Source of the DNA: JAFDZO01 sp044226845
GTDB taxonomy: Bacteria > Bacteroidota > Ignavibacteria > Tepidaquicellales > Tepidaquicellaceae
Direction: 5' to 3'
Assembly (NCBI GenBank): GCA_044226845.1
Contig: JBGAGG010000003.1
Span: forward strand, 248,001-312,000
Length of the DNA stretch: 64,000 nucleotides
Below, one piece after another: positions 26,910 through 36,644 of this stretch. Each line of letters begins with the position of its first letter. The stretch's first letter is position 1. A model generated the notes under the pieces. The model did not search any database. It worked only from the letters and a program-made list of their open reading frames with translations, and had not been told where the DNA came from. A program made the position numbers and the translations under genes.

Positions 26910-28001
26910 ATGAATGTAACAGATAAAAAATATTTTACATGCGGTCCCACGGAATTATACCCGGTAGTACGGGAATACATGCTTGAAGCACTAGATAAAA
27001 AGCTTCCCTCAATTTCACACCGAAGCAAAGATTTCGAAATCATTGTGAAATACACTGTAGCCGAACTGAAAAAGCTGATGGGTATCCCTGATGACTTTAT
27101 GATTTTCTTTTCCAGCGCAGGAACGGAGTGCATGGAAAGAATAATTGAAAACTTAGTTGAAGACTGTTCCTTCCATTTTGTAAACGGTTCATTCTCAGAA
27201 AGATTTTATAAGACTGCTAAAGAGCTTAAAAAAAATCCGCTGATACATCAGGTTGATTACGGAAAAGGGTTCAATTTTGATGAAATCAATATTCCTGAAA
27301 AGACAGAGCTAATCTGCATTACACAAAATGAAACAAGTACAGGTGTTGCAGTACCTATGAAAAAGATAAGTGAACTGAAAGATAAAAATCCGGACAAACT
27401 CATTGCAATCGATGTAGTAACATCAGCGCCTTACCAGAAGATTGATTTTGAAAAAGTTGATATTGTATTTTTCTCTGTACAGAAAGGATTCGGGCTGCCG
27501 GCCGGACTTGGAGTTACTATAATTCGAGAATCATGTATCAATAAAACAATTTCAATGAATGAGTTAAACTACAACATAGGCTCATATAATAATTTTATTG
27601 ATGCTGCAAGCAACTATAATAAAAATCAAACAACTGTTACTCCTAATATGCTGGGCATTTATATGCTGGGCAAAATTGCAAATTATCTGAACACCATAGG
27701 CATAGATAAGATTAGATTTGAAACAGAAGAAAAAGCCCGATTGTTTTACGATTATTTCTTTACCAGAAAAGATATGAAGCTCTTTGTTGAAGATCCTTTT
27801 GTCCGTTCTAAAACAATTATTGTAGTGGATTGCTTTAATAAACAAAATGCTGTAAAGAAATATTTATCTGAGAATGGATTTCTGGTAAGCTCCGGATATG
27901 GAAAATTTGCCGCCAATCATATAAGAATTGCTAACTTTCCTATGCATACAATTGAAGATGTTACAAGAATGATTGAATTATTGGATGTGAAAGAATTTTA
28001 A
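26910..28001 (+). CDS. serC: Phosphoserine aminotransferase-like class V aminotransferase
   Basis: The protein has 363 residues. FTCGPTELYPVVREYML and SISHRSKDFE are typical of SerC/alanine-glyoxylate transaminases; FFSSAGTECMERI forms the phosphate-binding region, and FFSVQKGFGLPAG holds the PLP lysine (Lys192). It begins one base after the SerB-SerA fusion, so the two are co-transcribed. With the fusion it would convert 3-phosphohydroxypyruvate to phosphoserine. Sequence alone cannot fully exclude an alanine-glyoxylate role, but the context strongly favours serine synthesis. Confidence 0.9.
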   Translation: MNVTDKKYFTCGPTELYPVVREYMLEALDKKLPSISHRSKDFEIIVKYTVAELKKLMGIPDDFMIFFSSAGTECMERIIENLVEDCSFHFVNGSFSERFYKTAKELKKNPLIHQVDYGKGFNFDEINIPEKTELICITQNETSTGVAVPMKKISELKDKNPDKLIAIDVVTSAPYQKIDFEKVDIVFFSVQKGFGLPAGLGVTIIRESCINKTISMNELNYNIGSYNNFIDAASNYNKNQTTVTPNMLGIYMLGKIANYLNTIGIDKIRFETEEKARLFYDYFFTRKDMKLFVEDPFVRSKTIIVVDCFNKQNAVKKYLSENGFLVSSGYGKFAANHIRIANFPMHTIEDVTRMIELLDVKEF

Positions 28002-28004
28002 AGC

Positions 28005-31000
28005 CTAGTTAATGCGGTAAGGAATAGTCATAGTTACTTCTGTTCCTTTATTTTCCTGTGAGTGAATTTCAATTTTACCCTGATGCATTTCTATTGCGCG
28101 CTTAACTATAGTGAGCCCAAGCCCTGTACCTGAAAGATTTCCAACGTTGCTTCCTTTGAAGAACGGCTCCATCAACCTTTGCTTATCGTTATCAGGAATA
28201 CCGATACCTTCATCTCGTACTTTAATAACTATGTTGGACTTATCCATATATGCTTTGAATGAAACTTCCGTGTTCGGCTCTGAGAATTTAAGGGCATTAG
28301 ATAATATATTTTCGATACCCTGCCGGATAATTTCTGCATCTACATTTGCATCTACCGGCAATCCTTGTATATCCACATTGAGTTTAGGGTGTGATTTTTT
28401 TGCTTCTCTCTGAAGCAAATCATCTATAAGATTTTGTAGGAAGATATTTAAATCTATCGGCGCAGCTTTTAATTCAAGCTTGCCTGTATCGGATTTACCC
28501 ATTATAATTATATCATTAAGCATCTGATTCATTCGCTTCACGCTTTCCTGTATTCTGAAAATATTTCGTTGACGCTTATCAGCGGCTAAACCTTCACCAT
28601 ACTTTTCAAGGATTTCGGCTGAGCCCAGGATAGCTGTTAAAGGAGTTTTGAATTCATGCGATGCCATTGTAACAAATTTTGAACGAAGTTCAGAAAGCTC
28701 CTTTTGTTTTTCGAATGACAACTGTATTTCGCGTTCAGCTCTTTTGCGTTCAGTAACGTCAGATAAGAATGCAAGTACAGCTCTATCTCCGCCCCAATTA
28801 ATGAGTACGGCATTGACAGAGAAATATCTTATAAGTCCACGCTTAGTAATAATTCCATATGTGTAAACTGTGGGATCATGTTCTCCTTTTAGTTTTTTCA
28901 TATGATTTATTAATGCAAGTTCTCTGTCGTCTTCATGTATAAAATTTAAGAACTTTGCATAGTGTAATTCTGAAGCATCATAACCAAGTAGATCAAATGT
29001 TTTAGGATTGGAATATTTTATTAATCCGTCCTGCAATACAAGAATTGCTTCGCTTGCATTTTCAACTAGAAGCTTATATTGCTCTTCACTCGCGCTTAAG
29101 CTTTCCTCTGCTTTTTTTCTAAAAGATGCTTCAAGGCTGAGTGTAAGCATGGTTGAAATAGAAGCGATGAAATCTTCTTCAGCTACAGAAAGCTCTTTGA
29201 TCTGTATAGTTTCTTCCAGACATATTATTCCGTAGATATCTCCTCTAAGCCATACAGGGATATCCATTATGTATTTTATACCAAGAGGTTTAAGATAGTT
29301 ATCTACAATACCAGTGCTTTCATCACTCTGCGCATCATTTGACTGCAGCTTCTTGTTACTTTTTAAAGCGTAGTAATAGTCATCGTAGTTTCCGGCAATC
29401 CCGGGAAATGTTGCAGGTAAAATTGTTGTCTCTGATGCTTTATCAAATGAGTTCGATTTCTTGATGTACATCTTTTTGCACTTTAGCTTTTTCTCTTCCT
29501 TATCAAGTATCCAGAAACTTACTCTGTCAATATTAAGTGTTTGCGACGTTGCTGTTAAAATCTTTTCAAGTGATTGATTGAAATCTGACTTATCGACTTG
29601 TGAAAGAACAAGAAGAACGTTTCTATGCTGTAATATTACATCAAGGTTTTTCTTATCATTCTCTTCTCTTGTTTTTCTTTCGACGGCAACAGAGATCTGT
29701 TCGGATACAAATGTTAAGATCTGCATTTCATTTTCACCATACGTATCTTCCCTATGGTAATCCTGTATAGCCATTACCCCAATAGTCTCACCCTTTATTT
29801 TCAGTGGTACACCCATCCAAAGCGGAGCAGGTCTGCCGGTTTGTTCAATCTCACCTTCTCTTATTAGTTGTTCGGAGACACTTCTCGTAGAAAGCAAAGC
29901 TTTGCCATTACGTATTACGTATTCAGTTATTCCTTTCTTAGCGCGCCTTGGGAGAGGCAGATAATCAAATTCATCAACATAATATGGAAAGGTTACGAAA
30001 TCATTTTTCTTATCATATAGTGCTATATAAAAATTCTTTGCAGGCATTAGCATACCAATGATGCCGTGAATTTTTGAGAACAGTTCATTCATATCTTCAG
30101 AAACAGGAATAGCTTCAGCTATCTGGTAAATCGCTTCCTGCACTCTTTCATATCTTTTTCTTTCAACGATTTCATTTTCAAGTTTTGCAGTTCTCTCTTT
30201 AATTCTCTCCTCAAGAAATGAGTTTATTTTTCTTATCTCTTCTTCACTCTTTCGTAATTTTGCTTCTGCAATTTCTTTCTCATTAATCAAATTAAGCAGC
30301 TCAGTTTGCTTTCTTCGCAGCCTTGTTACCCTGTAATTATACGCCGTGTAGCCGGAAGAAACTACGAGAAGCAGTATTCCCGATATGAACCACCATGTTT
30401 TCCAGTATGGCGGAGTGATTTGTATTGTTATAGTCGCTCCGTTTTCATTCCATACTCCATCGTTATTTGAACCTTTTACACGAAAAGTATATGTCCCCGG
30501 ATTTAAGCTTGTATATGTAGCGTATCGCCGGTTACCGGCATCAATCCAATTGTTATCCAGACCTTCAAGTTTGTACTCGAATTCATTTTTTTCAGGGCGG
30601 GCATAATCTAATGAAGCAAAATCTAAGGTAACAAAATTTCTGTCGTAGGGAAGAACTAATTTTCCTTCCGATTTAAACATCTCCCAGTATTTATCAAGAT
30701 CAGCTTCCGGTATATTCTGTTCAATCAATTTATAATCTGTAATCACAACATTCGGTACATGTTTATTTTCAGGAATGGAATCAGGATAAAAATAATTCAA
30801 CCCGTTAATTCCTCCGAAGAATAATCTTCCGTCTGAAGCTTTATAGCATGCATTTTGTGTAAACACATTTGACTGTAATCCATCAAGTACATTAAATGTT
30901 TTATAGTCATTATTCTGAGGATTAAACTTTATAAGTCCTTTTGTAGTGCTGACCCAGATATTACTCTTGTTATCCTGCAGAATTCCATAAATCGCCTCAA

Positions 31001-32780
31001 CGGATAATTCGTACACATTATCAAATCTTTTAACATTGCCGGAGCTTCTTTCCAAAAGATTTAAACCCGTATTTGTACCTACCCATATATTACCTGAAAA
31101 ACCCATAGCAACGTAATTGATAAAATTGTCACTAAGAGTATTATTATCCGATAATGAATGTCTATAAGTAGTGAATTGTCCTGTTTTCTTATCCAGTTTA
31201 TTTAAACCGTCGCCTGTTGCTACCCATAGAAATCCATCATTGTCCTCACAGATACTCCAAACTTCATTGTGGCTCAAAGAGTTTTTAGTATTAGGATTAT
31301 TTTTGTAACCCTGAAAAGTACCTGTTGCCGGATCGTATTTCTGAAGACCAACGCCGTACGTGCCTATCCAAATATTTCCTTCTCTATCCTTTAACAGACA
31401 CAATATAATACTATTTGAAGAGGTTGATGTTATCAGTTCGTTCTTTATTAAATCAAATGTTCCGGAATTTGAATTAAATTTTACAAGCCCGTCATCAGTA
31501 CCCAGCCATAGGATACCCGGAGAGTCTTCTATTATACTTGTTATCCGTTCATATCCTTTTACAACATTTCGCCCCGGCTGAGAAGTGAAAGATTTAAAAT
31601 AATTGGCAGACGGATTATAATAATTCAATCCTCCGTCATTAGTCCCTATCCAGATATTTTTCTGAGAATCTTCAAAAATTGTTCTTATTGAATTACTTGT
31701 AAGAGAGTTTTTATCGTAAGGAATATTTCTAAGAGTATTGAACTTGATAGTAGACGGATTGTATTTGCTTATTCCATTCCCTCTTGTACCAATCCATATC
31801 GTTGATGAGTTGTCTTCGAAAATACTGCGCACATCGTTGCTTCGTAAACTCAAAGGGTTATTCGGGTTGTTTACATAGTTTTCAAATATACCGTTACTTT
31901 TAACATATAAACCGTTTCCGTAGGTACCTGCCCATATTTTTCCATGCTTATCTTCAAAAAGAACATTTACAACATCCTGATCGGTTTCTCTCTGGCTTAA
32001 AGGAGTTTTATTAAATTCTCCGTTTGCTTCATTAAACAAATATAATCCTGTTTCACCGCCTACATAAAAATCCCCCTTAGAGGAAATAAGTAAAGACCGG
32101 ATTCTATTAGAGGAAAAATTTGGAATATACTGGCTGAAAGTCTTAGTTGAAGGATTAAACTTATTCAGTCCTTCATCTGTAGCAATCCATAAGTTACCGG
32201 ACTTATCTTCAGTAATATCCCACACTCTATTATTAGAAAGCGAGTTATCATCATCATTAAAGTGTTTGTATGTTTCAAAGGCATCTTTATCTTTCAGATA
32301 TTTATTTAATCCACCGCCTGCTGTTCCGACCCACAGGTCGCCGTTCTTTGACTGAAAAATAACAGGTACACGGTTGAAAGATATAGATGAAGTATTTGCA
32401 GGGTTATACTTATATATAATAAAGCTTTCCCTTATCGGATCAAAGCGGCATAAACCGCCTCCCCATGTACCAACCCAGATATTGCCGTCTTTATCTTCAA
32501 AAACTTTACTGACATTGTTATTAGGAAGCGATGTGGAATCAGTAGGATTAAATTTATATATAGTAATGTTATGGCCGTCGTATTTGTTTAAGCCATCCTG
32601 CGTAGCAAACCACATGAATCCGGGTTTATCCTGAGTGATAGAATAGACTGCATTGTGAGAGAGTCCGTTTTCTAATGAAATGTTCTCGAACTGTAATTTA
32701 TTCTGCTGTGAGAATAAATTTCCGGAAAGGAATAAAATTGCAGCTAGTAAAAAATATGATATTTTTTTAGGGGTCCGCAT
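28005..32780 (-). CDS. Large sensor histidine kinase with periplasmic propeller, GAF, GAF, PAS
   Basis: The protein has 1591 residues. A signal peptide is followed by about 680 residues of two-component-regulator propeller repeats (DGLNKYDGHNITIYKFNP, NIWVGTWGGGLCRFDP and relatives). A Y_Y_Y module (FEYKLEGLDNNWIDAGNRRY, TYTFRVKGSNNDG) follows, then one membrane helix near 795-815 and a coiled coil. The cytoplasmic part has two GAF domains, a PAS domain (LVENASEAILVLQDG), a HisKA domain with MASHEFKTPL (His near 1375) and an ATPase domain (NILSNALKFS, DEGIGIPDND, GTGLGLTIVKR). There is no receiver or DNA-binding domain, unlike Bacteroides hybrid systems, so it needs a separate response regulator that is not adjacent. 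It converges on serC with 3 bases between stops. Confidence 0.93.
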   Translation of the reverse strand: MRTPKKISYFLLAAILFLSGNLFSQQNKLQFENISLENGLSHNAVYSITQDKPGFMWFATQDGLNKYDGHNITIYKFNPTDSTSLPNNNVSKVFEDKDGNIWVGTWGGGLCRFDPIRESFIIYKYNPANTSSISFNRVPVIFQSKNGDLWVGTAGGGLNKYLKDKDAFETYKHFNDDDNSLSNNRVWDITEDKSGNLWIATDEGLNKFNPSTKTFSQYIPNFSSNRIRSLLISSKGDFYVGGETGLYLFNEANGEFNKTPLSQRETDQDVVNVLFEDKHGKIWAGTYGNGLYVKSNGIFENYVNNPNNPLSLRSNDVRSIFEDNSSTIWIGTRGNGISKYNPSTIKFNTLRNIPYDKNSLTSNSIRTIFEDSQKNIWIGTNDGGLNYYNPSANYFKSFTSQPGRNVVKGYERITSIIEDSPGILWLGTDDGLVKFNSNSGTFDLIKNELITSTSSNSIILCLLKDREGNIWIGTYGVGLQKYDPATGTFQGYKNNPNTKNSLSHNEVWSICEDNDGFLWVATGDGLNKLDKKTGQFTTYRHSLSDNNTLSDNFINYVAMGFSGNIWVGTNTGLNLLERSSGNVKRFDNVYELSVEAIYGILQDNKSNIWVSTTKGLIKFNPQNNDYKTFNVLDGLQSNVFTQNACYKASDGRLFFGGINGLNYFYPDSIPENKHVPNVVITDYKLIEQNIPEADLDKYWEMFKSEGKLVLPYDRNFVTLDFASLDYARPEKNEFEYKLEGLDNNWIDAGNRRYATYTSLNPGTYTFRVKGSNNDGVWNENGATITIQITPPYWKTWWFISGILLLVVSSGYTAYNYRVTRLRRKQTELLNLINEKEIAEAKLRKSEEEIRKINSFLEERIKERTAKLENEIVERKRYERVQEAIYQIAEAIPVSEDMNELFSKIHGIIGMLMPAKNFYIALYDKKNDFVTFPYYVDEFDYLPLPRRAKKGITEYVIRNGKALLSTRSVSEQLIREGEIEQTGRPAPLWMGVPLKIKGETIGVMAIQDYHREDTYGENEMQILTFVSEQISVAVERKTREENDKKNLDVILQHRNVLLVLSQVDKSDFNQSLEKILTATSQTLNIDRVSFWILDKEEKKLKCKKMYIKKSNSFDKASETTILPATFPGIAGNYDDYYYALKSNKKLQSNDAQSDESTGIVDNYLKPLGIKYIMDIPVWLRGDIYGIICLEETIQIKELSVAEEDFIASISTMLTLSLEASFRKKAEESLSASEEQYKLLVENASEAILVLQDGLIKYSNPKTFDLLGYDASELHYAKFLNFIHEDDRELALINHMKKLKGEHDPTVYTYGIITKRGLIRYFSVNAVLINWGGDRAVLAFLSDVTERKRAEREIQLSFEKQKELSELRSKFVTMASHEFKTPLTAILGSAEILEKYGEGLAADKRQRNIFRIQESVKRMNQMLNDIIIMGKSDTGKLELKAAPIDLNIFLQNLIDDLLQREAKKSHPKLNVDIQGLPVDANVDAEIIRQGIENILSNALKFSEPNTEVSFKAYMDKSNIVIKVRDEGIGIPDNDKQRLMEPFFKGSNVGNLSGTGLGLTIVKRAIEMHQGKIEIHSQENKGTEVTMTIPYRIN

Positions 32781-32872
32781 TAAATCTTACGCAAAGATAC
32801 TAATATCATATTTTATAAAAAATGTATGAGTGAGTTATAAAAGCTTTATAAGTAATTTTTAAAAACTAATTT

Positions 32873-33892
32873 CTAAAGATTTTTTAAAACTTTAATTGCT
32901 TTTGTAACATCATTTTCAGATAAGTCCATGTGAAATACTGCACGGATTAAATCATAACTTCCCGATGAAAGCAATATGCCTTTGCTTTTCGCAAGTTTCA
33001 TAAATTCTTCCTTGCTGTGTTTATGCGAGCAGAAGATTACAATATTTGTGTGAACGTTTTCAACATCTATTTTGTAATTACCGGAATCAGATAAAGCCTT
33101 TGCAAATTGTTTCGCTCTGGTATTATCCTGTTTCAATCTCTTCACATTATTATTCAAAGCATAGATTGCAGCAGCTCCTAAAATTCCTGCCTGTCTCATT
33201 CCGCCGCCTAATATCTTTCTCCATTTGTGAGCTAAATCGATTGTCTCTGCATCACCGCATAAAATAGAGCCTATCGGACATCCAAGACCTTTTGAAAAAC
33301 AAAATGAAATTGTATCGAAATGATAAGCGTAATCTTTTAATGAAATTCCCGTCTCTGCAATTGCATTAAAAATTCTTGCACCGTCAAGATGCATTTTTAT
33401 TCCATACTCGCGCGCATAAGTTGAAATTGCTTTAATGCTTTTTATAGGAAGAATCACTCCGCCTGCGCGGTTGTGAGTATTCTCTAAACAAATTAATCTT
33501 GTCTTAGGAAAATAATATTCGTTTGAACGAACATGCGAGCGTATTGTCTCAACATCAAGAATTCCATTCTCACCTTTTAACTGGAGAAGCTGAACATTTG
33601 AAATTACTGCCGGAGCAGCAGTCTCATAATTCAAAATATGAGATTCGCTTTCAACAATTACTTCATCGCCTTGTACAGTGTGAGCTTTTATTGCCAGCTG
33701 GTTTCCCATTACTCCCGTGGGGACAAATAGAGCTTTCTCTTTACCGGTAAGTTTTGCACATTTTTCCTGAAGCTCATTTATTGCTGGATCTTCGCCGAAT
33801 ACATCATCACCAACTTTTGCCTTCATCATTGCCTTTAACATCCCTGCCGATGGCTTGGTTACAGTATCGCTTCTTAAATCAATATATTTCAT
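32873..33892 (-). CDS. ltaE: Low-specificity L-threonine aldolase
   Basis: The protein has 339 residues. It opens IDLRSDTVTKPSAGMLKAM and continues VGDDVFGEDPAINELQ and FVPTGVMGNQLAI, the standard aldolase N-terminus. MHLDGARIFNA carries the PLP-ring aspartate, and FSKGLGCPIGS the PLP lysine (Lys201). The enzyme splits threonine or allo-threonine into glycine and acetaldehyde. It follows gyrA by 58 bases on the same strand, with a palindrome in the gap. Confidence 0.95.
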   Translation of the reverse strand: MKYIDLRSDTVTKPSAGMLKAMMKAKVGDDVFGEDPAINELQEKCAKLTGKEKALFVPTGVMGNQLAIKAHTVQGDEVIVESESHILNYETAAPAVISNVQLLQLKGENGILDVETIRSHVRSNEYYFPKTRLICLENTHNRAGGVILPIKSIKAISTYAREYGIKMHLDGARIFNAIAETGISLKDYAYHFDTISFCFSKGLGCPIGSILCGDAETIDLAHKWRKILGGGMRQAGILGAAAIYALNNNVKRLKQDNTRAKQFAKALSDSGNYKIDVENVHTNIVIFCSHKHSKEEFMKLAKSKGILLSSGSYDLIRAVFHMDLSENDVTKAIKVLKNL

Positions 33893-33914
33893 TTTTAAAT
33901 TTTATTTTAAATGA

Positions 33915-33942
33915 GTAGGGGCGTAATGCAATACGCCCCTAC
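33915..33942. repeat. Palindrome GTAGGGGCGTA-N6-TACGCCCCTAC
   Basis: Perfect 11-bp arms and a 6-base loop stand out as GC-rich in AT-rich surroundings. It lies between gyrA and ltaE. There is no T-run, so it looks like a dispersed extragenic palindrome rather than a normal terminator. Confidence 0.75.
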
Positions 33943-33950
33943 AATTCTTA

Positions 33951-36425
33951 TTATTTATCAAACATAGTTTCCTGTCCAGCATCTTTATCTTCTTCAACAA
34001 CATTCGCAATCGAAGAAATTATATCGCCTTCACCAAGCTTTATCAGGCGAACACCTTGTGTAGCGCGCGACATCACTCTTATATCCTTCATCTTCTGTCT
34101 TATCAGAATTCCTTTATTAGTGATTATCATTAAGTCATCTGAGTCAGTTACTTCTTTTATAGAAATTAACTTACCGACTTTATCATTTGCCTTAATTGTA
34201 ATAACACCTTTGCCGCCTCTGCCTGTTATTCTGTAATCTCCAAGGTCGCTTCTCTTTCCGAACCCTTTGTCAGTCACAACAAGTATCGTTGCGCTTGGTC
34301 GCATTACGGCCACAAGACCGATAACGTAATCGCCTTTTGCAAGATTGATTGCTCTTACGCCTGTTGCAGTTCTTCCCATATCGCGGACAAGTGACTCATT
34401 GAATCTGATAGCCTGACCGTTATGTGTTCCGATAAGAATTTCCTGGCTTCCGTTTGTAAGCTTTACATCAACTAATGCATCGCCTTTATTAATATTGATT
34501 GCATTGATACCGTTCTTTCTTATATTGGAATAAGCATCGAGTGTTGTCTTTTTGATTGTACCCATTCTTGTAATCATAGTTACAAATAACGGCTCGGCAA
34601 AATCTTTGACCATTACAAACGAGCTTACCTTTTCATCGTTCTCTTTTTCAATAAGGTTTACAATATTCTTTCCTCTTGAAGTTCTTGTACCTTCAGGGAT
34701 ATCATAAACTTTAAGCCAGTAGCATTTACCCTTATCGGTAAAGAACATAATATACTGGTGAGTTGAGCCGATAAACATATGCTCGACGAAATCATCATCG
34801 TTAGAGCCGGTGCTTGCAGCTGTAATGCCTCTGCCTCCTCTGCCTTGCGATTTATACGAAGCGACCGGAATACGTTTTATAAATCCTTTATTCGAGATTG
34901 TAATTACAACGTCTTCTTCTTTTACAAGCTCTTTCATCATTTCATCGTCTGACTTGCTTGCAACATCATAAATTATAGCTGTTCTTCTTTCATCGCCGTA
35001 TTTTTCTTTTATCTCCTTAAGCTCCTTTGAAACGATATCTTTTCTTAAGTTTTCATTCTTAAGAATTGCCTGTAATCTTTCGATTGTCTTAAGTAATTCT
35101 TTATATTCGTCTTCAATTTTCTTTCTTTCAAGTCCTGTAAGTCTTTGCAGTCTCATATCCAGAATTGCCTGCGCCTGAATTTCAGAGAGTTTGAACTTCT
35201 TCATCAATCCTGCTTTAGCTGTAGGTGTATCAGCAGATTTTTTTATGAGCTTAATTATTTCATCGATATTATCTAAAGCAATAATGTACCCTTCTAAGAT
35301 ATGCGCGCGTTTCTCGGCTGCATCAAGCTCGAACTTCGTTCTGCGAACTATAACTTCAAGTCTGTGCTTTAGGAAGTACTCCATCATGTCTTTCAGTCCG
35401 AGTATTCTCGGCACTCCGTCAACAAGTGAAAGCATAATAACACCGAACGTTACTGACATCTGAGTATACTTGTAGAGCTTATTCATTATCACCTGAGCAT
35501 TTGCTTCGCGCTTTAAGCCGATAACAATTCTCATTCCGTCCCTGTCACTTTCATCGTTCACTGTTGCAATGTCTTCAACTTTTCTTTCTTTTACTAAGTC
35601 AGCAATGGCTTCAATAAGAGTAGCCTTATTTACCTGATATGGTATTTCAGAAATAATTATTGCCTGTCTTCCGTTCTTTTCAGTTTCAATAGATGCCTTA
35701 GCTCTTAATATAATTTTTCCTCTTCCTGTTTCATAAGCCTGTTTTACCGGTTCATAGCCGTATATGATGCCGCCCGTCGGAAAATCAGGAGCGGTAATAT
35801 GTTTCATCAACTCTTTTAAAGTTGCCTCAGGTTTTTTTATCAGATAAATTAATCCGTCGACTATTTCGGTTAAATTATGTGGAGGAATATTTGTAGCCAT
35901 ACCGACTGCAATACCGCTTGAACCGTTCACCAGTAAATTTGGAAGGATAGATGGCAGCACAGAAGGCTCCTGCAATGTATCATCAAAGTTAGGAGAGAAA
36001 TCTACAGTATTTTTTTCTAAATCTTCAAGTAATGTTTCTGCAATTTTTGAAAGTCTTGCTTCAGTATAACGCATCGCTGCAGGAGAGTCGCCGTCAACAG
36101 AACCGAAGTTACCCTGTCCGTCAACAAGAGGATATCTCAAAGAGAATTCCTGTACCATACGAACCATAGTATCGTATACAGCTTTATCACCGTGAGGGTG
36201 ATACTTACCAAGAACTTCACCGACAATTCTCGCAGACTTTTTATAAGCGCGGTTTGCAGCAAGTCCTAGTTCATTCATGCCATACAAAACTCTTCTATGA
36301 ACGGGTTTTAAACCGTCTCTAACATCGGGCAGAGCGCGTGCAACAATAACAGACATAGAGTAATCTATGTAAGATGACTTCATTTCATCTTCAATATTTA
36401 CGGGAACAATTTTTTCGTTAGCCAT
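33951..36425 (-). CDS. gyrA: DNA gyrase subunit A
   Basis: The protein has 824 residues. The breakage-reunion domain shows SYIDYSMSVIVARALPDVRD, KYHPHGDKAVYDTM and AMRYTE with the catalytic Tyr120. The C-terminal part has beta-pinwheel repeats and a GyrA box (QGRGGRG near SYKSQGRGGRG), which separates it from ParC. GyrA cuts and reseals DNA with GyrB to add negative supercoils. The residue equivalent to E. coli Ser83 is Lys81 (codon AAA, 36183-36185), while the Asp87 equivalent is kept (Asp85). That is unusual in the quinolone-binding region. Confidence 0.97.
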   Translation of the reverse strand: MANEKIVPVNIEDEMKSSYIDYSMSVIVARALPDVRDGLKPVHRRVLYGMNELGLAANRAYKKSARIVGEVLGKYHPHGDKAVYDTMVRMVQEFSLRYPLVDGQGNFGSVDGDSPAAMRYTEARLSKIAETLLEDLEKNTVDFSPNFDDTLQEPSVLPSILPNLLVNGSSGIAVGMATNIPPHNLTEIVDGLIYLIKKPEATLKELMKHITAPDFPTGGIIYGYEPVKQAYETGRGKIILRAKASIETEKNGRQAIIISEIPYQVNKATLIEAIADLVKERKVEDIATVNDESDRDGMRIVIGLKREANAQVIMNKLYKYTQMSVTFGVIMLSLVDGVPRILGLKDMMEYFLKHRLEVIVRRTKFELDAAEKRAHILEGYIIALDNIDEIIKLIKKSADTPTAKAGLMKKFKLSEIQAQAILDMRLQRLTGLERKKIEDEYKELLKTIERLQAILKNENLRKDIVSKELKEIKEKYGDERRTAIIYDVASKSDDEMMKELVKEEDVVITISNKGFIKRIPVASYKSQGRGGRGITAASTGSNDDDFVEHMFIGSTHQYIMFFTDKGKCYWLKVYDIPEGTRTSRGKNIVNLIEKENDEKVSSFVMVKDFAEPLFVTMITRMGTIKKTTLDAYSNIRKNGINAININKGDALVDVKLTNGSQEILIGTHNGQAIRFNESLVRDMGRTATGVRAINLAKGDYVIGLVAVMRPSATILVVTDKGFGKRSDLGDYRITGRGGKGVITIKANDKVGKLISIKEVTDSDDLMIITNKGILIRQKMKDIRVMSRATQGVRLIKLGEGDIISSIANVVEEDKDAGQETMFDK

Positions 36426-36478
36426 TAATTTTTAGTGCTTTCTAATTAGTTATAATTGTTTAGGGGTTAGAGATTTTG

Positions 36479-36551
36479 TGGAGTTAGCCGGAATCGAACC
36501 GGCGCTCTTTTCATTGCGAACGAAACGCTTTACCAGCTAAGCTATAACCCC
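36479..36551 (-). tRNA. tRNA-Ala (anticodon CGC)
   Basis: It folds into a standard cloverleaf of 73 bases. The acceptor GGGGTTA pairs with TAACTCC and includes a G3-U70 wobble, the classic alanine identity element. The D stem is GCTT/AAGC, the anticodon loop TTCGCAA, and the T arm GCCGG-TTCGATT-CCGGC. The 3' CCA is not encoded. Confidence 0.94.
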
Positions 36552-36562
36552 TTTGGAATTAT

Positions 36563-36593
36563 GGAAAATACTAATTTTGCAGAGGGTAATCAA
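36563..36593 (-). promoter_or_regulatory. Promoter of tRNA-Ala
   Basis: On the minus strand, TTG (36593-36591), then 20 bases, then TATTTTCC (36570-36563). This fits the Bacteroidota TTG/TAnnTTTG promoter and lies 11 bases before the tRNA. The tRNA-Asn gene has the same TTGATTA-N16-TATTTT layout. Confidence 0.6.
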
Positions 36594-36644
36594 TGTAAGA
36601 ATAGTTATTTATTGCAGGTATTTTGCAGATTTTAGGGGAAATTT

